From: an uncultured Bacteroidia bacterium
Lineage (GTDB): Bacteria; Bacteroidota; Bacteroidia; Bacteroidales; UBA932
Direction: 5' to 3'
DNA: 11,335 nucleotides
NCBI GenBank assembly: GCA_902767465.1
Contig: CACXHM010000194.1
Location: 1-11,335, forward strand
Shown here: positions 1 to 7,141 of the stretch, one piece after another
Layout: every line of letters starts with the position of its first letter
How positions within the stretch are numbered: position 1 is the first letter of the stretch
Translations under genes and position numbers: made by a program
The notes under the pieces: model-generated
The model's input: the letters and a program-made list of their open reading frames with translations, nothing else
What the model was told of the DNA's origin: nothing
Databases searched by the model: none

Positions 1-1265
1 CGGATGAGGATCTGCCTCTGCTCCTCCCCGAGATCGAATCCTACAAATCTGTCGGAGGCGAGCCGCCTCTTGCCCGCGCGAAGGACTGGACCTACAAGGG
101 ATATCCCCTCGAGACGTCCACCATGCCAGGATTTGCCGGCTCCAGCGCATACTATCTGCGTTATATGGATCCGCATAACGACGAGGCTCTTGTGAGTGCC
201 GCTGCCGACAGGTATTGGCGCAATGTCGATCTCTATGTGGGCGGAACTGAACATGCTACCGGGCATCTTATCTATTCACGTTTCTGGAACAAGTTCCTCT
301 ATGATCTCGGATACGTCTGCGAAGATGAACCCTTCCGGAAACTGGTGAACCAGGGCATGATTCAGGGACGTTCCAATTTCGTTTACCGCATTGTCGGCAC
401 CAATCGCTTCGTGTCACTTGGGCTTAAAGATTCCTACGACACGACCGAAATCCATGTCGACATCAATCTTGTGCATAATGACAGGCTCGACATTGAGGCC
501 TTCAAGGCCTGGCGGCCCGAGTATGCCGATGCAGAATTCGTGCTTGAGGATGGAGAATATATTTGCGGCTGGGCTGTCGAGAAGATGAGCAAGAGTATGT
601 ACAACGTGGTGAATCCGGACGATATCTGCGACAGTTATGGTGCGGATACACTTCGCCTGTACGAGATGTTCCTTGGCCCCGTGGAGCAGAGCAAGCCATG
701 GGATACAAAGGGAATTGACGGTGTAAACCGTTTTCTGAAGAAGTTCTGGAGGCTTTACAACAGCCGCGAAGGCTTCCTGGTCACCGATGTCAAGGCTACT
801 GCCAAGGAACTCAAGGCCCTGCATAAGCTTATCGGCAAGGAACAGGAAGACATTGAGAACTTCTCATATAATACTACAATCAGTGCGTTCATGATTGCAG
901 TGAACGAACTTACGGAACTCGGGTGCCGTTCCCGTGAGGTACTGGAGCCTCTCGTGGTATTGCTTTCTCCGTTTGCTCCCCATATGGCGGAAGAACTGTG
1001 GGAACAGCTCGGGCACTCTGAAAGCGTTACCGGGGCTGTATTCCCCAAATATGACGAGTCCCTTACTGTTGAGGACAGCGTTACATACCCGGTTTCTTTC
1101 AACGGAAAGACGCGTTTCACCGTTGATATGCCCAAAAACGCTGCACCTGCAGAAGTTGAAGCCCATATCCGCAGCCTGGAACAGACTGCCAAATATGTGG
1201 GAGGGCTCTCTATAGTTAAAGTTATTGTCGTTCCCGGACGCATGGTTAATCTGGTCGTGAAATGA
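1..1265 (+). CDS. leuS: Leucyl-tRNA synthetase, C-terminal part (5' end outside window)
   Basis: Class I aminoacyl-tRNA synthetase that charges tRNA-Leu with leucine in the cytoplasm. The reading frame is open from base 3, giving about 420 residues; bacterial LeuRS is usually 800-950 residues, so roughly the first half lies upstream. The fragment opens just before the LeuRS signature ETSTMPGFAGSS (fragment residues about 37-48), followed by YYLRYMDPHN and GGTEHATGHL of the catalytic domain. The class I KMSKS loop, which stabilises the adenylate transition state, is intact at bases 582-596. An alpha-helical anticodon-binding domain follows (the region around SPFAPHMAEELWEQLG), then a small C-terminal domain ending in VVPGRMVNLVVK. 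The stop overlaps the next start by 4 bp (ATGA), so translation of the following yitT gene is probably coupled. No frameshift or missing motif is seen. Family assignment is very secure. Confidence 0.97.
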   Translation, partial: DEDLPLLLPEIESYKSVGGEPPLARAKDWTYKGYPLETSTMPGFAGSSAYYLRYMDPHNDEALVSAAADRYWRNVDLYVGGTEHATGHLIYSRFWNKFLYDLGYVCEDEPFRKLVNQGMIQGRSNFVYRIVGTNRFVSLGLKDSYDTTEIHVDINLVHNDRLDIEAFKAWRPEYADAEFVLEDGEYICGWAVEKMSKSMYNVVNPDDICDSYGADTLRLYEMFLGPVEQSKPWDTKGIDGVNRFLKKFWRLYNSREGFLVTDVKATAKELKALHKLIGKEQEDIENFSYNTTISAFMIAVNELTELGCRSREVLEPLVVLLSPFAPHMAEELWEQLGHSESVTGAVFPKYDESLTVEDSVTYPVSFNGKTRFTVDMPKNAAPAEVEAHIRSLEQTAKYVGGLSIVKVIVVPGRMVNLVVK

Positions 1266-2206
1266 AAGGAAAGGTATTGAAGGCAGTCAAGGACTATCTG
1301 GATATGACTTTTGCAGTCCTGCTCGTAACGATATGCTGGGAGTGCTTCATGATTCCCAACGGCATGTCTGCGGGCGGGCTTATGGGTCTCTGTGCAGTGA
1401 TTGAGTATGCAACAGGCGGGATAATCATTGCATCGTACTCCTATTTTGTTATCAATCTGGCTCTTATCGTACTGGCTGTACTGGCATTCGGGATTGGCTT
1501 CGGGTTTCGGACGCTGTATTGTATCCTTATACAGACGCTGCTTCTGAAAGTGTTCGCCATGCCTGCCATGCAGTGGATGCATGCTGTCCCCGGCAATTTC
1601 TTCTACATCCATGAACGTGTGCTTATTCCCGTTTTGGCCGGAGTACTTGAGGCTATCGGCGTGGGACTTACGATCCGAAAGGGAGGCAGCACCGGAGGCA
1701 CGGATATCATTGCTCTGATTGTCAATAAATACTGGCCGGTTTCGCTCAGCAAACTCTTCCTTATAACTGACTTCATTATCATTACTTCCATACTCTTCCT
1801 GCCCGGAAAAGTGTTCGGGGATATGATGTATGGATATATTATGATGGCAACCTATGCCATGGTGATCGACTATGTCGTCGTAGGGGACAGGGGAACGATA
1901 CAACTGCTTGTATTCTCTTCAAAATATAAGGAAATCGCCGACTATATCGCTACGAAGATGGAGCGTGGGGTCACCGTGCTGAAAGCATTGGGGTGGTACA
2001 CAAAGAAGGAGAAGGACGTCCTTCTGCTTTTGATGCGCCGCAATGAACTCCCCGAAGTGAGCAAGGTGATCAAAGACCTCGATGACAAGGCTTTTATAAC
2101 AGTGACGCAGGTCGGTAGCGTATATGGTGAAGGATTCGAGGAGATTAAGGCAGGAATAAGCAGAAAGAAAAAAGAAAACAATGGGGACGACAATTCTCAA
2201 AACTAG
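1262..2206 (+). CDS. YitT family membrane protein (first of a tandem pair)
   Basis: Predicted inner-membrane protein of 314 residues of the YitT family: an N-terminal multi-helix membrane region (DUF161/YitT_membrane) and a C-terminal soluble DUF2179 domain. Hydrophobic stretches lie at about residues 12-32, 36-56, 61-81, 84-102, 119-137, 163-181 and 187-207. The family hallmark GGSTGGTDIIALIVNKY is at residues 141-157. The soluble domain, about 211-296, carries RGVTVLKALGWYT and a VLLLLMRR strand. Family members are often annotated as putative transporters, but their substrate is unknown. The ATG overlaps the leuS stop (ATGA), and the 3' end overlaps the next yitT gene by 26 bp, so the three genes are probably cotranscribed. 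The tail is charged and low complexity (RKKKENNGDDNSQN) and encodes the overlap. Family call firm; molecular function unknown. Confidence 0.93.
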   Translation: MKGKVLKAVKDYLDMTFAVLLVTICWECFMIPNGMSAGGLMGLCAVIEYATGGIIIASYSYFVINLALIVLAVLAFGIGFGFRTLYCILIQTLLLKVFAMPAMQWMHAVPGNFFYIHERVLIPVLAGVLEAIGVGLTIRKGGSTGGTDIIALIVNKYWPVSLSKLFLITDFIIITSILFLPGKVFGDMMYGYIMMATYAMVIDYVVVGDRGTIQLLVFSSKYKEIADYIATKMERGVTVLKALGWYTKKEKDVLLLLMRRNELPEVSKVIKDLDDKAFITVTQVGSVYGEGFEEIKAGISRKKKENNGDDNSQN

Positions 2207-3116
2207 TTTTGCAAGGACTTTGCGTGACTATGCGATGGTCACGGTTGGCATCCTGCTCTATGTCCTGGGGTGGAGCATTTTCCTGGTGTCAAACAATCTG
2301 GTAGGAGGTGGAGTGACCGGTCTTTCAGCAATTCTCCAGTATGCGACACATGGAGTGATAAAAATCGGTTATTCTTATTTCGTAATCAATGTTGCCTTGA
2401 TTATTGCGGCGGTATTCGTGCTCGGATTCGGATTCGGATGGAAGACCATCTATGCCACCGTTCTTGCATCCGTCGGCCTGAATGTTTTCCAGGCTATAAT
2501 CCCTGCGGATTTCATTCAGGCAATTGCCATTGACAACGGCAAACTGATGAGCACCATCATGGGCGGCATTATGGTGGGGGTAGGCATAGGCCTTACCATG
2601 GTTGCCGGAGGCAGTACCGGCGGCACGGATATCATTGCATTGATGGTAAACAAATACCGCAACGTATCGCCCGGACGGCTGATCCTTATAATGGATGTGG
2701 TAGTCATCACTTCTTCGATGCTGGTGCCTTCGTACACCCCGGATGGTGAATTGATGCCATTCGTTGGTAAGGTTACTACGGTAGTGTATGGTTTTATATT
2801 GATCGTGATAAACAGCACTGTTCTCGACCTTGTGATATCGGGCTCCCGCCAGAGCGTGCAGCTCTTTATCCTTTCCAAGAATTATGCGGAAATCGCAGAT
2901 GCGATTACCCACGATCTTCACCGCGGGGTTACTGTCCTGGACGGAAAGGGCTGGTATACCAAACAGGATACCGAGGTGCTTATGGTCCTCACTCGCAAGA
3001 GCGACCTTAATCTCCTTCTCCGATATGTCAAAACCATCGATCCCGACGCATTCCTTTCGGTCTCCTCTGTTACCGGAGTATATGGGAAGGGCTTTGATGT
3101 CATCAAGAAGAAATAG
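2181..3116 (+). CDS. YitT family membrane protein (second of a tandem pair)
   Basis: A 311-residue paralogue of the preceding protein with the same architecture: hydrophobic segments at about residues 17-37, 41-58, 62-82, 88-107, 125-141, 166-183 and 198-219, then a soluble DUF2179-type domain at about 222-308. The hallmark GGSTGGTDIIALMVNKY is at 143-159 and the domain motif RGVTVLDGKGWYTK at 248-261. The start codon lies inside the last 26 bases of the upstream gene in another frame, and the bases before it are purine-rich (GAAAGAAAAAAG), consistent with translational coupling. Compared with its partner it has a longer loop between hydrophobic segments (about residues 184-197, PSYTPDGE region). 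The two proteins may form a hetero-oligomer, but that is inference. Substrate unknown. Confidence 0.93.
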   Translation: MGTTILKTSFARTLRDYAMVTVGILLYVLGWSIFLVSNNLVGGGVTGLSAILQYATHGVIKIGYSYFVINVALIIAAVFVLGFGFGWKTIYATVLASVGLNVFQAIIPADFIQAIAIDNGKLMSTIMGGIMVGVGIGLTMVAGGSTGGTDIIALMVNKYRNVSPGRLILIMDVVVITSSMLVPSYTPDGELMPFVGKVTTVVYGFILIVINSTVLDLVISGSRQSVQLFILSKNYAEIADAITHDLHRGVTVLDGKGWYTKQDTEVLMVLTRKSDLNLLLRYVKTIDPDAFLSVSSVTGVYGKGFDVIKKK

Positions 3117-3135
3117 CGGTGGGTTTTATCTGTAG

Positions 3136-3213
3136 GTAAAAACTTTTTCGCAGGGGTTAATAATTTTTTTAGTTTTTACTCCCGGTACGTACTCCCTAAC
3201 GTCCGGGAGTAAA
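3136..3213 (+). promoter_or_regulatory. Two overlapping inverted repeats in the araC-type gene leader
   Basis: The 129-bp gap between the second yitT gene and the AraC-type gene holds two inverted repeats that share bases. The first pairs GTAAAAACT (3136-3144) with AGTTTTTAC (3171-3179). The second pairs TTTACTCCCGG (3175-3185) with CCGGGAGTAAA (3203-3213), 11 bp without a mismatch, and can be extended inside by ACGT (3187-3190) with ACGT (3199-3202) around an 8-nt loop. TTTAC at 3175-3179 belongs to both, so only one stem can form at a time. The second repeat also contains a direct repeat TACTCCC (3177-3183 and 3190-3196). It ends 32 bp before the AraC-type start codon. It could be an operator, an attenuator-like RNA switch or a bidirectional terminator; there is no clean T-run after the GC-rich stem, so simple termination is less likely. 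Confidence 0.6.
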
Positions 3214-3245
3214 TCGTATCTTGCGCCTGAAAACAAAACAGAAAG

Positions 3246-4310
3246 ATGAGAAAACTGATTACGGTACATTTCTTCCTGCGGATACTTCCGTTTGCACTGA
3301 GCGTCCTGCTTGTTTCGATGGATTTCGTCCTCTGCCCTTCCGATGGACGCGAATTCAGAATATGCTGCCTGCTTTTCAGCGGCCCCGTGATTTCGGTGAT
3401 GTTCCCTCTGTCCCACGAAGAAACAGGCCCTTCGGTAAAAGCATCGCTGATAGCGGTGGTGTACTATTTGCTTGCCGTCGTTCCGGCAGGATTGTACAAT
3501 CTGCCGATTCAGTTGCTTCTGGGACCGTCGATGCTCATGATACTCATATATAATGTAGTGCGCATGGGCGGGAAATATAAAGAAGTGGCGAGCCTTTTCC
3601 GCCGGGATGCCATCTGGTGTTTCGCTGCAGAGGATTCCCGCACCTTCTATTCAGCGCTTACGCTTACGACCATATCGCTCTTTCTCCCATTTCACGGAGA
3701 CCGTCCTGTTCCCGTGGCTGCTTCTGTCTGCGGGGCTGCGGCGGCTGTCCTTCTGGATGTTCTCATGCACAGGAAATCGTATTCCGGGCACACCATGCTT
3801 CTGTCGCACAAGAAAGAACGGAGGATTCAGGGGATTATCACTTCGAATACCAAAAGTGGCGTGTACGTGCCTGAGGTGGAAGTGAACATTCTTGCGCAGG
3901 TTTACAAGAAAGTATGCCGTTACATGAAAATGCGCCGGCCATATCTCGATGATTCTTTTACCCTGGAAAACTTCGCCGATGCCATAAAGGTGAACAAACT
4001 GTATATATCCCGTGCGATAAACAAATATGCCGGAAAAAATTTCCGGCAGTTCGTAAATCACCACAGGGTAATGTATTCTGTGGAACTCATGAAACAGGAT
4101 CCGTGGCTGAAGATAATAGAATTATCATTCATGTGCGGATTCCATTCCGTCGTTACTTATAACCTGGCGTTCAAGATGTTTCTGGATGAAACGCCGTCCG
4201 ACATGCTTACGCGCATCAGGCTGGCAGCACCCCGTCGGGCAGCTTCCATGATTGCGGAGGAGGAACCTGAAGATGAAGGGGAAGCTTTGACACAGGATGA
4301 ACAAGACTGA
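3246..4310 (+). CDS. Membrane-anchored AraC-family transcriptional regulator
   Basis: A 354-residue protein with an integral-membrane N-terminal half and a DNA-binding C-terminal half. Hydrophobic segments lie at about residues 8-30, 38-54, 66-82, 88-105, 135-150 and 156-173. A linker leads to an AraC/XylS-type double helix-turn-helix at about 236-325: the first HTH around FTLENFADAIKVNKLYISRAINKY and the second around IIELSFMCGFHSVVTYNLAFK, followed by the family ending ETPSDML. AraC proteins normally carry a soluble ligand domain; here the membrane part presumably senses a signal or tethers the factor. The target genes are unknown; the inverted repeats just upstream and the adjacent yitT pair are natural candidates. 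The acidic tail (about 337-354) lies beyond the HTH and is encoded where the gene overlaps the convergent pseudouridine synthase gene. Start: the first ATG in frame, after the leader repeats. HTH assignment firm, sensing role inferred. Confidence 0.88.
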   Translation: MRKLITVHFFLRILPFALSVLLVSMDFVLCPSDGREFRICCLLFSGPVISVMFPLSHEETGPSVKASLIAVVYYLLAVVPAGLYNLPIQLLLGPSMLMILIYNVVRMGGKYKEVASLFRRDAIWCFAAEDSRTFYSALTLTTISLFLPFHGDRPVPVAASVCGAAAAVLLDVLMHRKSYSGHTMLLSHKKERRIQGIITSNTKSGVYVPEVEVNILAQVYKKVCRYMKMRRPYLDDSFTLENFADAIKVNKLYISRAINKYAGKNFRQFVNHHRVMYSVELMKQDPWLKIIELSFMCGFHSVVTYNLAFKMFLDETPSDMLTRIRLAAPRRAASMIAEEEPEDEGEALTQDEQD

Positions 4311-4911
4311 TGCTGAAGGCGTGCAGGCAGATCCCTCCGTCGGGATTTGATCTTGGTGCTCCGTATTTCAAGTCGCCTTTGATGGGACACCCGATGTGCG
4401 AGAGCTGGCAGCGTATCTGATGGTGGCGTCCTGTCATAAGCTCAACTTCCAGCAGATGATAACGGTCGGTATCCGCTATGTGACGATATTTGAGTTTGGC
4501 CAGTTTGGCCGTGGGTCCTGTTTTTTTTGTTACGAAGCTCTTGTTGAGACGTTCGTTGCGCTCCAGCATGTTCTCCAGCAGGGCTTCCGGCTCCGCAGGG
4601 GCTGCGCAGCATAAAGCCAGATAGCTTTTGTGGATTTGTCCATCCCTAAACATTGAGTTCAGGCGTTCAAGGGATTTCGATGTTTTTGCAAAGATACAGA
4701 GTCCGCTTACCGGCCTGTCCAAACGGTGCGGGACCCCCAGGAAAACGTTCCCTGGTTTGGAATCGCGTACTTTGATGAAAGCTTTCAGGGTTTCGCTGAG
4801 TGGCTCATCGCCAGTCTTGTCTCCCTGCACGATTTCGCCCGGCTTCTTGTTGATTACGATCAGGTGGTTGTCTTCGTAAACAATGCGTGATGCTATGTCT
4901 TTATAATCCAT
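4216..4911 (-). CDS. RluA-family RNA pseudouridine synthase
   Basis: Converts specific uridines in rRNA or tRNA to pseudouridine. At 231 residues it is the compact RluA/TruC-like form without an N-terminal S4 RNA-binding domain. The catalytic motif HRLDRPVSG is at residues 62-70, with D65 the expected catalytic aspartate; the usual T before SG is V here. Other family landmarks are YEDNHLIVINKKPG (12-25), the KSYLAL strand (95-100), and GRHHQIRCQLSHIGCPIKGD (161-180), which contains the conserved GR-HQIR segment. The RNA target cannot be read from the sequence. The last 95 bp overlap the 3' end of the AraC-type gene on the other strand, and no terminator was seen between them. It diverges from dnaK across a 128-bp spacer and has a good -7 element about 20 bp before the ATG. 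Confidence 0.92.
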   Translation of the reverse strand: MDYKDIASRIVYEDNHLIVINKKPGEIVQGDKTGDEPLSETLKAFIKVRDSKPGNVFLGVPHRLDRPVSGLCIFAKTSKSLERLNSMFRDGQIHKSYLALCCAAPAEPEALLENMLERNERLNKSFVTKKTGPTAKLAKLKYRHIADTDRYHLLEVELMTGRHHQIRCQLSHIGCPIKGDLKYGAPRSNPDGGICLHAFSISLVHPVSKLPLHLQVPPPQSWKLPDGVLPA

Positions 4912-4929
4912 GTCTTAGCTCGTGAGTTG

Positions 4930-4937
4930 CAAAGATA
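4930..4937 (-). promoter_or_regulatory. Bacteroidota -7 promoter element for the pseudouridine synthase gene
   Basis: Read on the minus strand this is TATCTTTG, a full match to the Bacteroidota -7 consensus TAnnTTTG, ending 18 bp before the start codon at 4911. A clear TTTG -33 element at the expected 19-21 bp is not seen. A palindrome (4939-4951) sits directly upstream, within the spacer where a repressor could block RNA polymerase. Confidence 0.5.
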
Positions 4938-4938
4938 A

Positions 4939-5007
4939 TGACAATTTGTCAGAATTATTCCATTGGCACAGCTTTCGATATGACTGATTGCGTCACGGGA
5001 AAGTGAC
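4939..5007. promoter_or_regulatory. Cluster of TGAC/GTCA half-sites between rluA-like gene and dnaK
   Basis: A perfect palindrome TGACAA-T-TTGTCA occupies 4939-4951 next to the minus-strand -7 element. A second inverted repeat, GTCAC (4992-4996) and GTGAC (5003-5007) around a 6-nt loop, lies 33 bp before the dnaK start, and a lone TGAC is at 4981-4984. Five TGAC/GTCA words in 69 bp is more than expected by chance for this length (about 0.5). This could be an operator region for one or both divergent genes. No CIRCE element (the HrcA operator) is present, and I could not assign a convincing dnaK promoter. Confidence 0.35.
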
Positions 5008-5039
5008 AGGTTAAAGAAAAACAAAAAAGGAATTACGAT

Positions 5040-6944
5040 ATGGGAAAAATTATTGGAATCGACCTTGGAACCACAAACAGTTGCGTGGCGGTCATGGAAG
5101 GCAACCAGCCTACCGTTATTATAAATAATGAAGGTCAGCGTACCACTCCTTCGGTGGTGGCCTTCACGGAAGATGGAGAGCGCAAGGTAGGTAACCCTGC
5201 AAAACGTCAGGCCATTACCAACCCCAAGAATACAGTGTTCAGCATCAAACGTTTCATGGGTGAAACCTACGATCAGGTTGGCCGTGAGATATCCAGGGTG
5301 CCATACAGTGTTGTAAAGGGTGACAACAATACTCCGCGTGTAGATATCAACGGACGTCTTTACTCTCCTCAGGAGATCAGTGCCATAATTCTTCAGAAAA
5401 TGAAGAAGACTGCTGAAGATTATCTGCGCCAGCCAGTCACAGAGGCTGTCATCACGGTGCCTGCATATTTCTCCGACAGTCAGCGTCAGGCAACCAAGGA
5501 AGCGGGCAAGATTGCCGGGCTCGATGTGAAGCGTATCATCAACGAACCTACTGCTGCCGCACTTGCGTATGGCCTTGACAAGAAAAACAAGAATATGAAG
5601 GTCGCCGTATATGACCTTGGGGGCGGAACCTTTGATATCTCTATCCTTGAACTTGGCGATGGCGTATTTGAGGTTAAATCCACGAATGGTGACACCCATC
5701 TTGGTGGTGATGATTTCGACCAGGTGATCATAGACTGGCTCGCAAGCGAATTCGCTTCCGAGAACAGCGGCCTCGATCTGAAAAAGGATCCTATGGCCCT
5801 GCAGCGCCTCAAAGAAGCTGCCGAAAAGGCAAAGATCGAGCTTTCGAACCAAACCAGCACCGAAATCAATCTTCCTTACATCACTGCAGTTGACGGTGTT
5901 CCCCGTCACCTTGTAAAGAGTCTGACCCGTGCCAAATTCGAAGCTCTCTGCGACAACCTCTTCCAGCGCAGCATCGAGCCTTGCCGCAAAGCCCTTCAGG
6001 ATGCTCATCTGAACACTTCAGATATCGACGAAGTCCTGCTCGTAGGCGGCAGCACCCGTATTCCCAAGATCCAGGAACTCGTAAAGCAGTTCTTCGGCAA
6101 GGAACCCAACAAGAGCGTCAACCCCGACGAGGTCGTTGCAATCGGTGCATCCATCCAGGGTGGAGTGCTTGCCGGTGATGTGAAGGACGTCCTTCTTCTT
6201 GACGTGACTCCACTTAGTCTCGGTATCGAGACTCTCGGCGGAGTGATGACAAAGCTTATCGAGAGCAACACCACCATCCCTGTCCACAAGGAGCAGGTCT
6301 TCAGTACGGCAGCTGACAATCAGCCTTCGGTGGAAATCCGTGTGCTGCAGGGTGAGCGACCCATGGCAAAGGACAACAAGCAGATCGGTATCTTCCATCT
6401 TGACGGAATCGCCCCGGCACCCCGTGGAATTCCTCAGATCGAAGTCTCCTTCGATATCGATACCAACGGTATCCTGAGTGTCTCTGCAAAAGACAAGTCC
6501 ACCGGTAAGGAACAGCACATCCGTATCGAAGCTTCAAGCGGCCTTAGCGATGACGAAATCAAGCGTATGCGCGATGAGGCAAAGGCCAACGAAGATGCGG
6601 ACAAGGCTGCCAAGGAACGTGTTGACAAGATCAACAATGCCGACGCCCTCTGCTTCCAGGCTGAGAAGTTCTTGAAGGACAACGGCGACAAGGTTCCCGC
6701 AGACGTGAAGGCCGAGGTTGAAAGCAACCTGAATCCTCTTAAGGAGGCGGTGAAGAATCAGAATCTGGAAGAAATCGACCGTTACTCCGAAGCCCTCAGC
6801 AAAGCCTTCGAAAAGATGTATCAGGCTGGCCAGCAGGCACAGGGCGGTGCGGGATTCAACCCTGGTCAGGGAGGATTCCCCGGCGGACAGCCCGGTGGTC
6901 CTCAGGGCCCTCAAGGTGGAAACGATGCTCCAGACGAGCAGTAG
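5040..6944 (+). CDS. dnaK: Molecular chaperone DnaK (Hsp70)
   Basis: ATP-dependent Hsp70 chaperone that binds exposed hydrophobic segments of unfolded proteins, working with DnaJ and GrpE in the cytoplasm. At 634 residues it is full length. The three Hsp70 signatures are present: GIDLGTTNS (6-14), YDLGGGTFDIS (191-201) and VLLVGGSTRIPKIQELV (332-348). The interdomain linker DVLLLDVTPLSLG is at 383-395, followed by the substrate-binding beta domain to about 505 and the helical lid to about 610. The last 25 residues are Gly/Gln/Pro-rich and end in DAPDEQ; the acidic EEV-type ending seen in E. coli DnaK is absent. No grpE or dnaJ lies beside it, so it is probably transcribed alone. A modest AAGGA sits about 8-12 bp upstream of the ATG, and a strong terminator follows. 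Confidence 0.98.
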   Translation: MGKIIGIDLGTTNSCVAVMEGNQPTVIINNEGQRTTPSVVAFTEDGERKVGNPAKRQAITNPKNTVFSIKRFMGETYDQVGREISRVPYSVVKGDNNTPRVDINGRLYSPQEISAIILQKMKKTAEDYLRQPVTEAVITVPAYFSDSQRQATKEAGKIAGLDVKRIINEPTAAALAYGLDKKNKNMKVAVYDLGGGTFDISILELGDGVFEVKSTNGDTHLGGDDFDQVIIDWLASEFASENSGLDLKKDPMALQRLKEAAEKAKIELSNQTSTEINLPYITAVDGVPRHLVKSLTRAKFEALCDNLFQRSIEPCRKALQDAHLNTSDIDEVLLVGGSTRIPKIQELVKQFFGKEPNKSVNPDEVVAIGASIQGGVLAGDVKDVLLLDVTPLSLGIETLGGVMTKLIESNTTIPVHKEQVFSTAADNQPSVEIRVLQGERPMAKDNKQIGIFHLDGIAPAPRGIPQIEVSFDIDTNGILSVSAKDKSTGKEQHIRIEASSGLSDDEIKRMRDEAKANEDADKAAKERVDKINNADALCFQAEKFLKDNGDKVPADVKAEVESNLNPLKEAVKNQNLEEIDRYSEALSKAFEKMYQAGQQAQGGAGFNPGQGGFPGGQPGGPQGPQGGNDAPDEQ

Positions 6945-6973
6945 AATCTCCTTCCCCAGATATTTATTGCAAT

Positions 6974-7000
6974 GCCCGGCTTTCTGCCGGGCTGTTTTTT
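6974..7000 (+). terminator. Intrinsic terminator of dnaK
   Basis: Stem GCCCGGC (6974-6980) pairs perfectly with GCCGGGC (6986-6992) around the loop TTTCT, followed by TG and six T (6995-7000). It lies 29 bp after the dnaK stop on the same strand. Part of it, CTTTCTGCCGGG (6980-6991), recurs exactly in two spacers of the repeat array downstream. Confidence 0.93.
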
Positions 7001-7026
7001 GTAACTTATTGTGCTACATTGTAATG

Positions 7027-7065
7027 CTTCCAGACTTTCGGCAGAATCTGTCGATGGTTTGGAAG
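7027..7065 (+). other. Imperfect hairpin between dnaK terminator and repeat array
   Basis: CTTCCAGAC (7027-7035) pairs with GTTTGGAAG (7057-7065) with one mismatch. Inside it CGGCAG (7039-7044) pairs with CTGTCG (7048-7053) with one G-U, leaving a 3-nt loop and a symmetric 3x3 internal loop. The outer arms end in CTTCC/GGAAG, the same core found in the array arms, so this may be a decayed outlying relative of the array units. It is followed by TAAAATTC rather than a T-run, so it is not an obvious terminator. A perfect 10-bp palindrome, TCACATGTGA, follows at 7084-7093. No gene is seen in 7001-7141. Confidence 0.5.
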
Positions 7066-7141
7066 TAAAATTCTGTACCTCAATCACATGTGAATAACGC
7101 CCGGTTTTGATCCCTTTTCTGCCCACGCAGGCATCGCATCT

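Noticed and set aside
755..1903. Minus-strand open frame of 382 codons across leuS and yitT
   Set aside because: Lies opposite two well-supported genes and their junction; its peptide shows no family features.
4963..4979. Sigma-54-like promoter upstream of dnaK (TTGGCAC then TCGAT)
   Set aside because: The -24 part fits well but the -12 GC is replaced by GA, and nothing else supports sigma-54 control of dnaK here.
4893..6008. Long open frame (371 codons) antisense to dnaK
   Set aside because: Long antisense frames are common opposite dnaK because of its codon use; the peptide has no recognisable motif and would overlap the certain dnaK gene and the divergent intergenic region.
7084..7093. 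TCACATGTGA palindrome as a CRP-type site
   Set aside because: The half-sites are adjacent with no 6-bp spacer as CRP sites need, and no promoter is nearby; a 10-bp palindrome alone is weak evidence.
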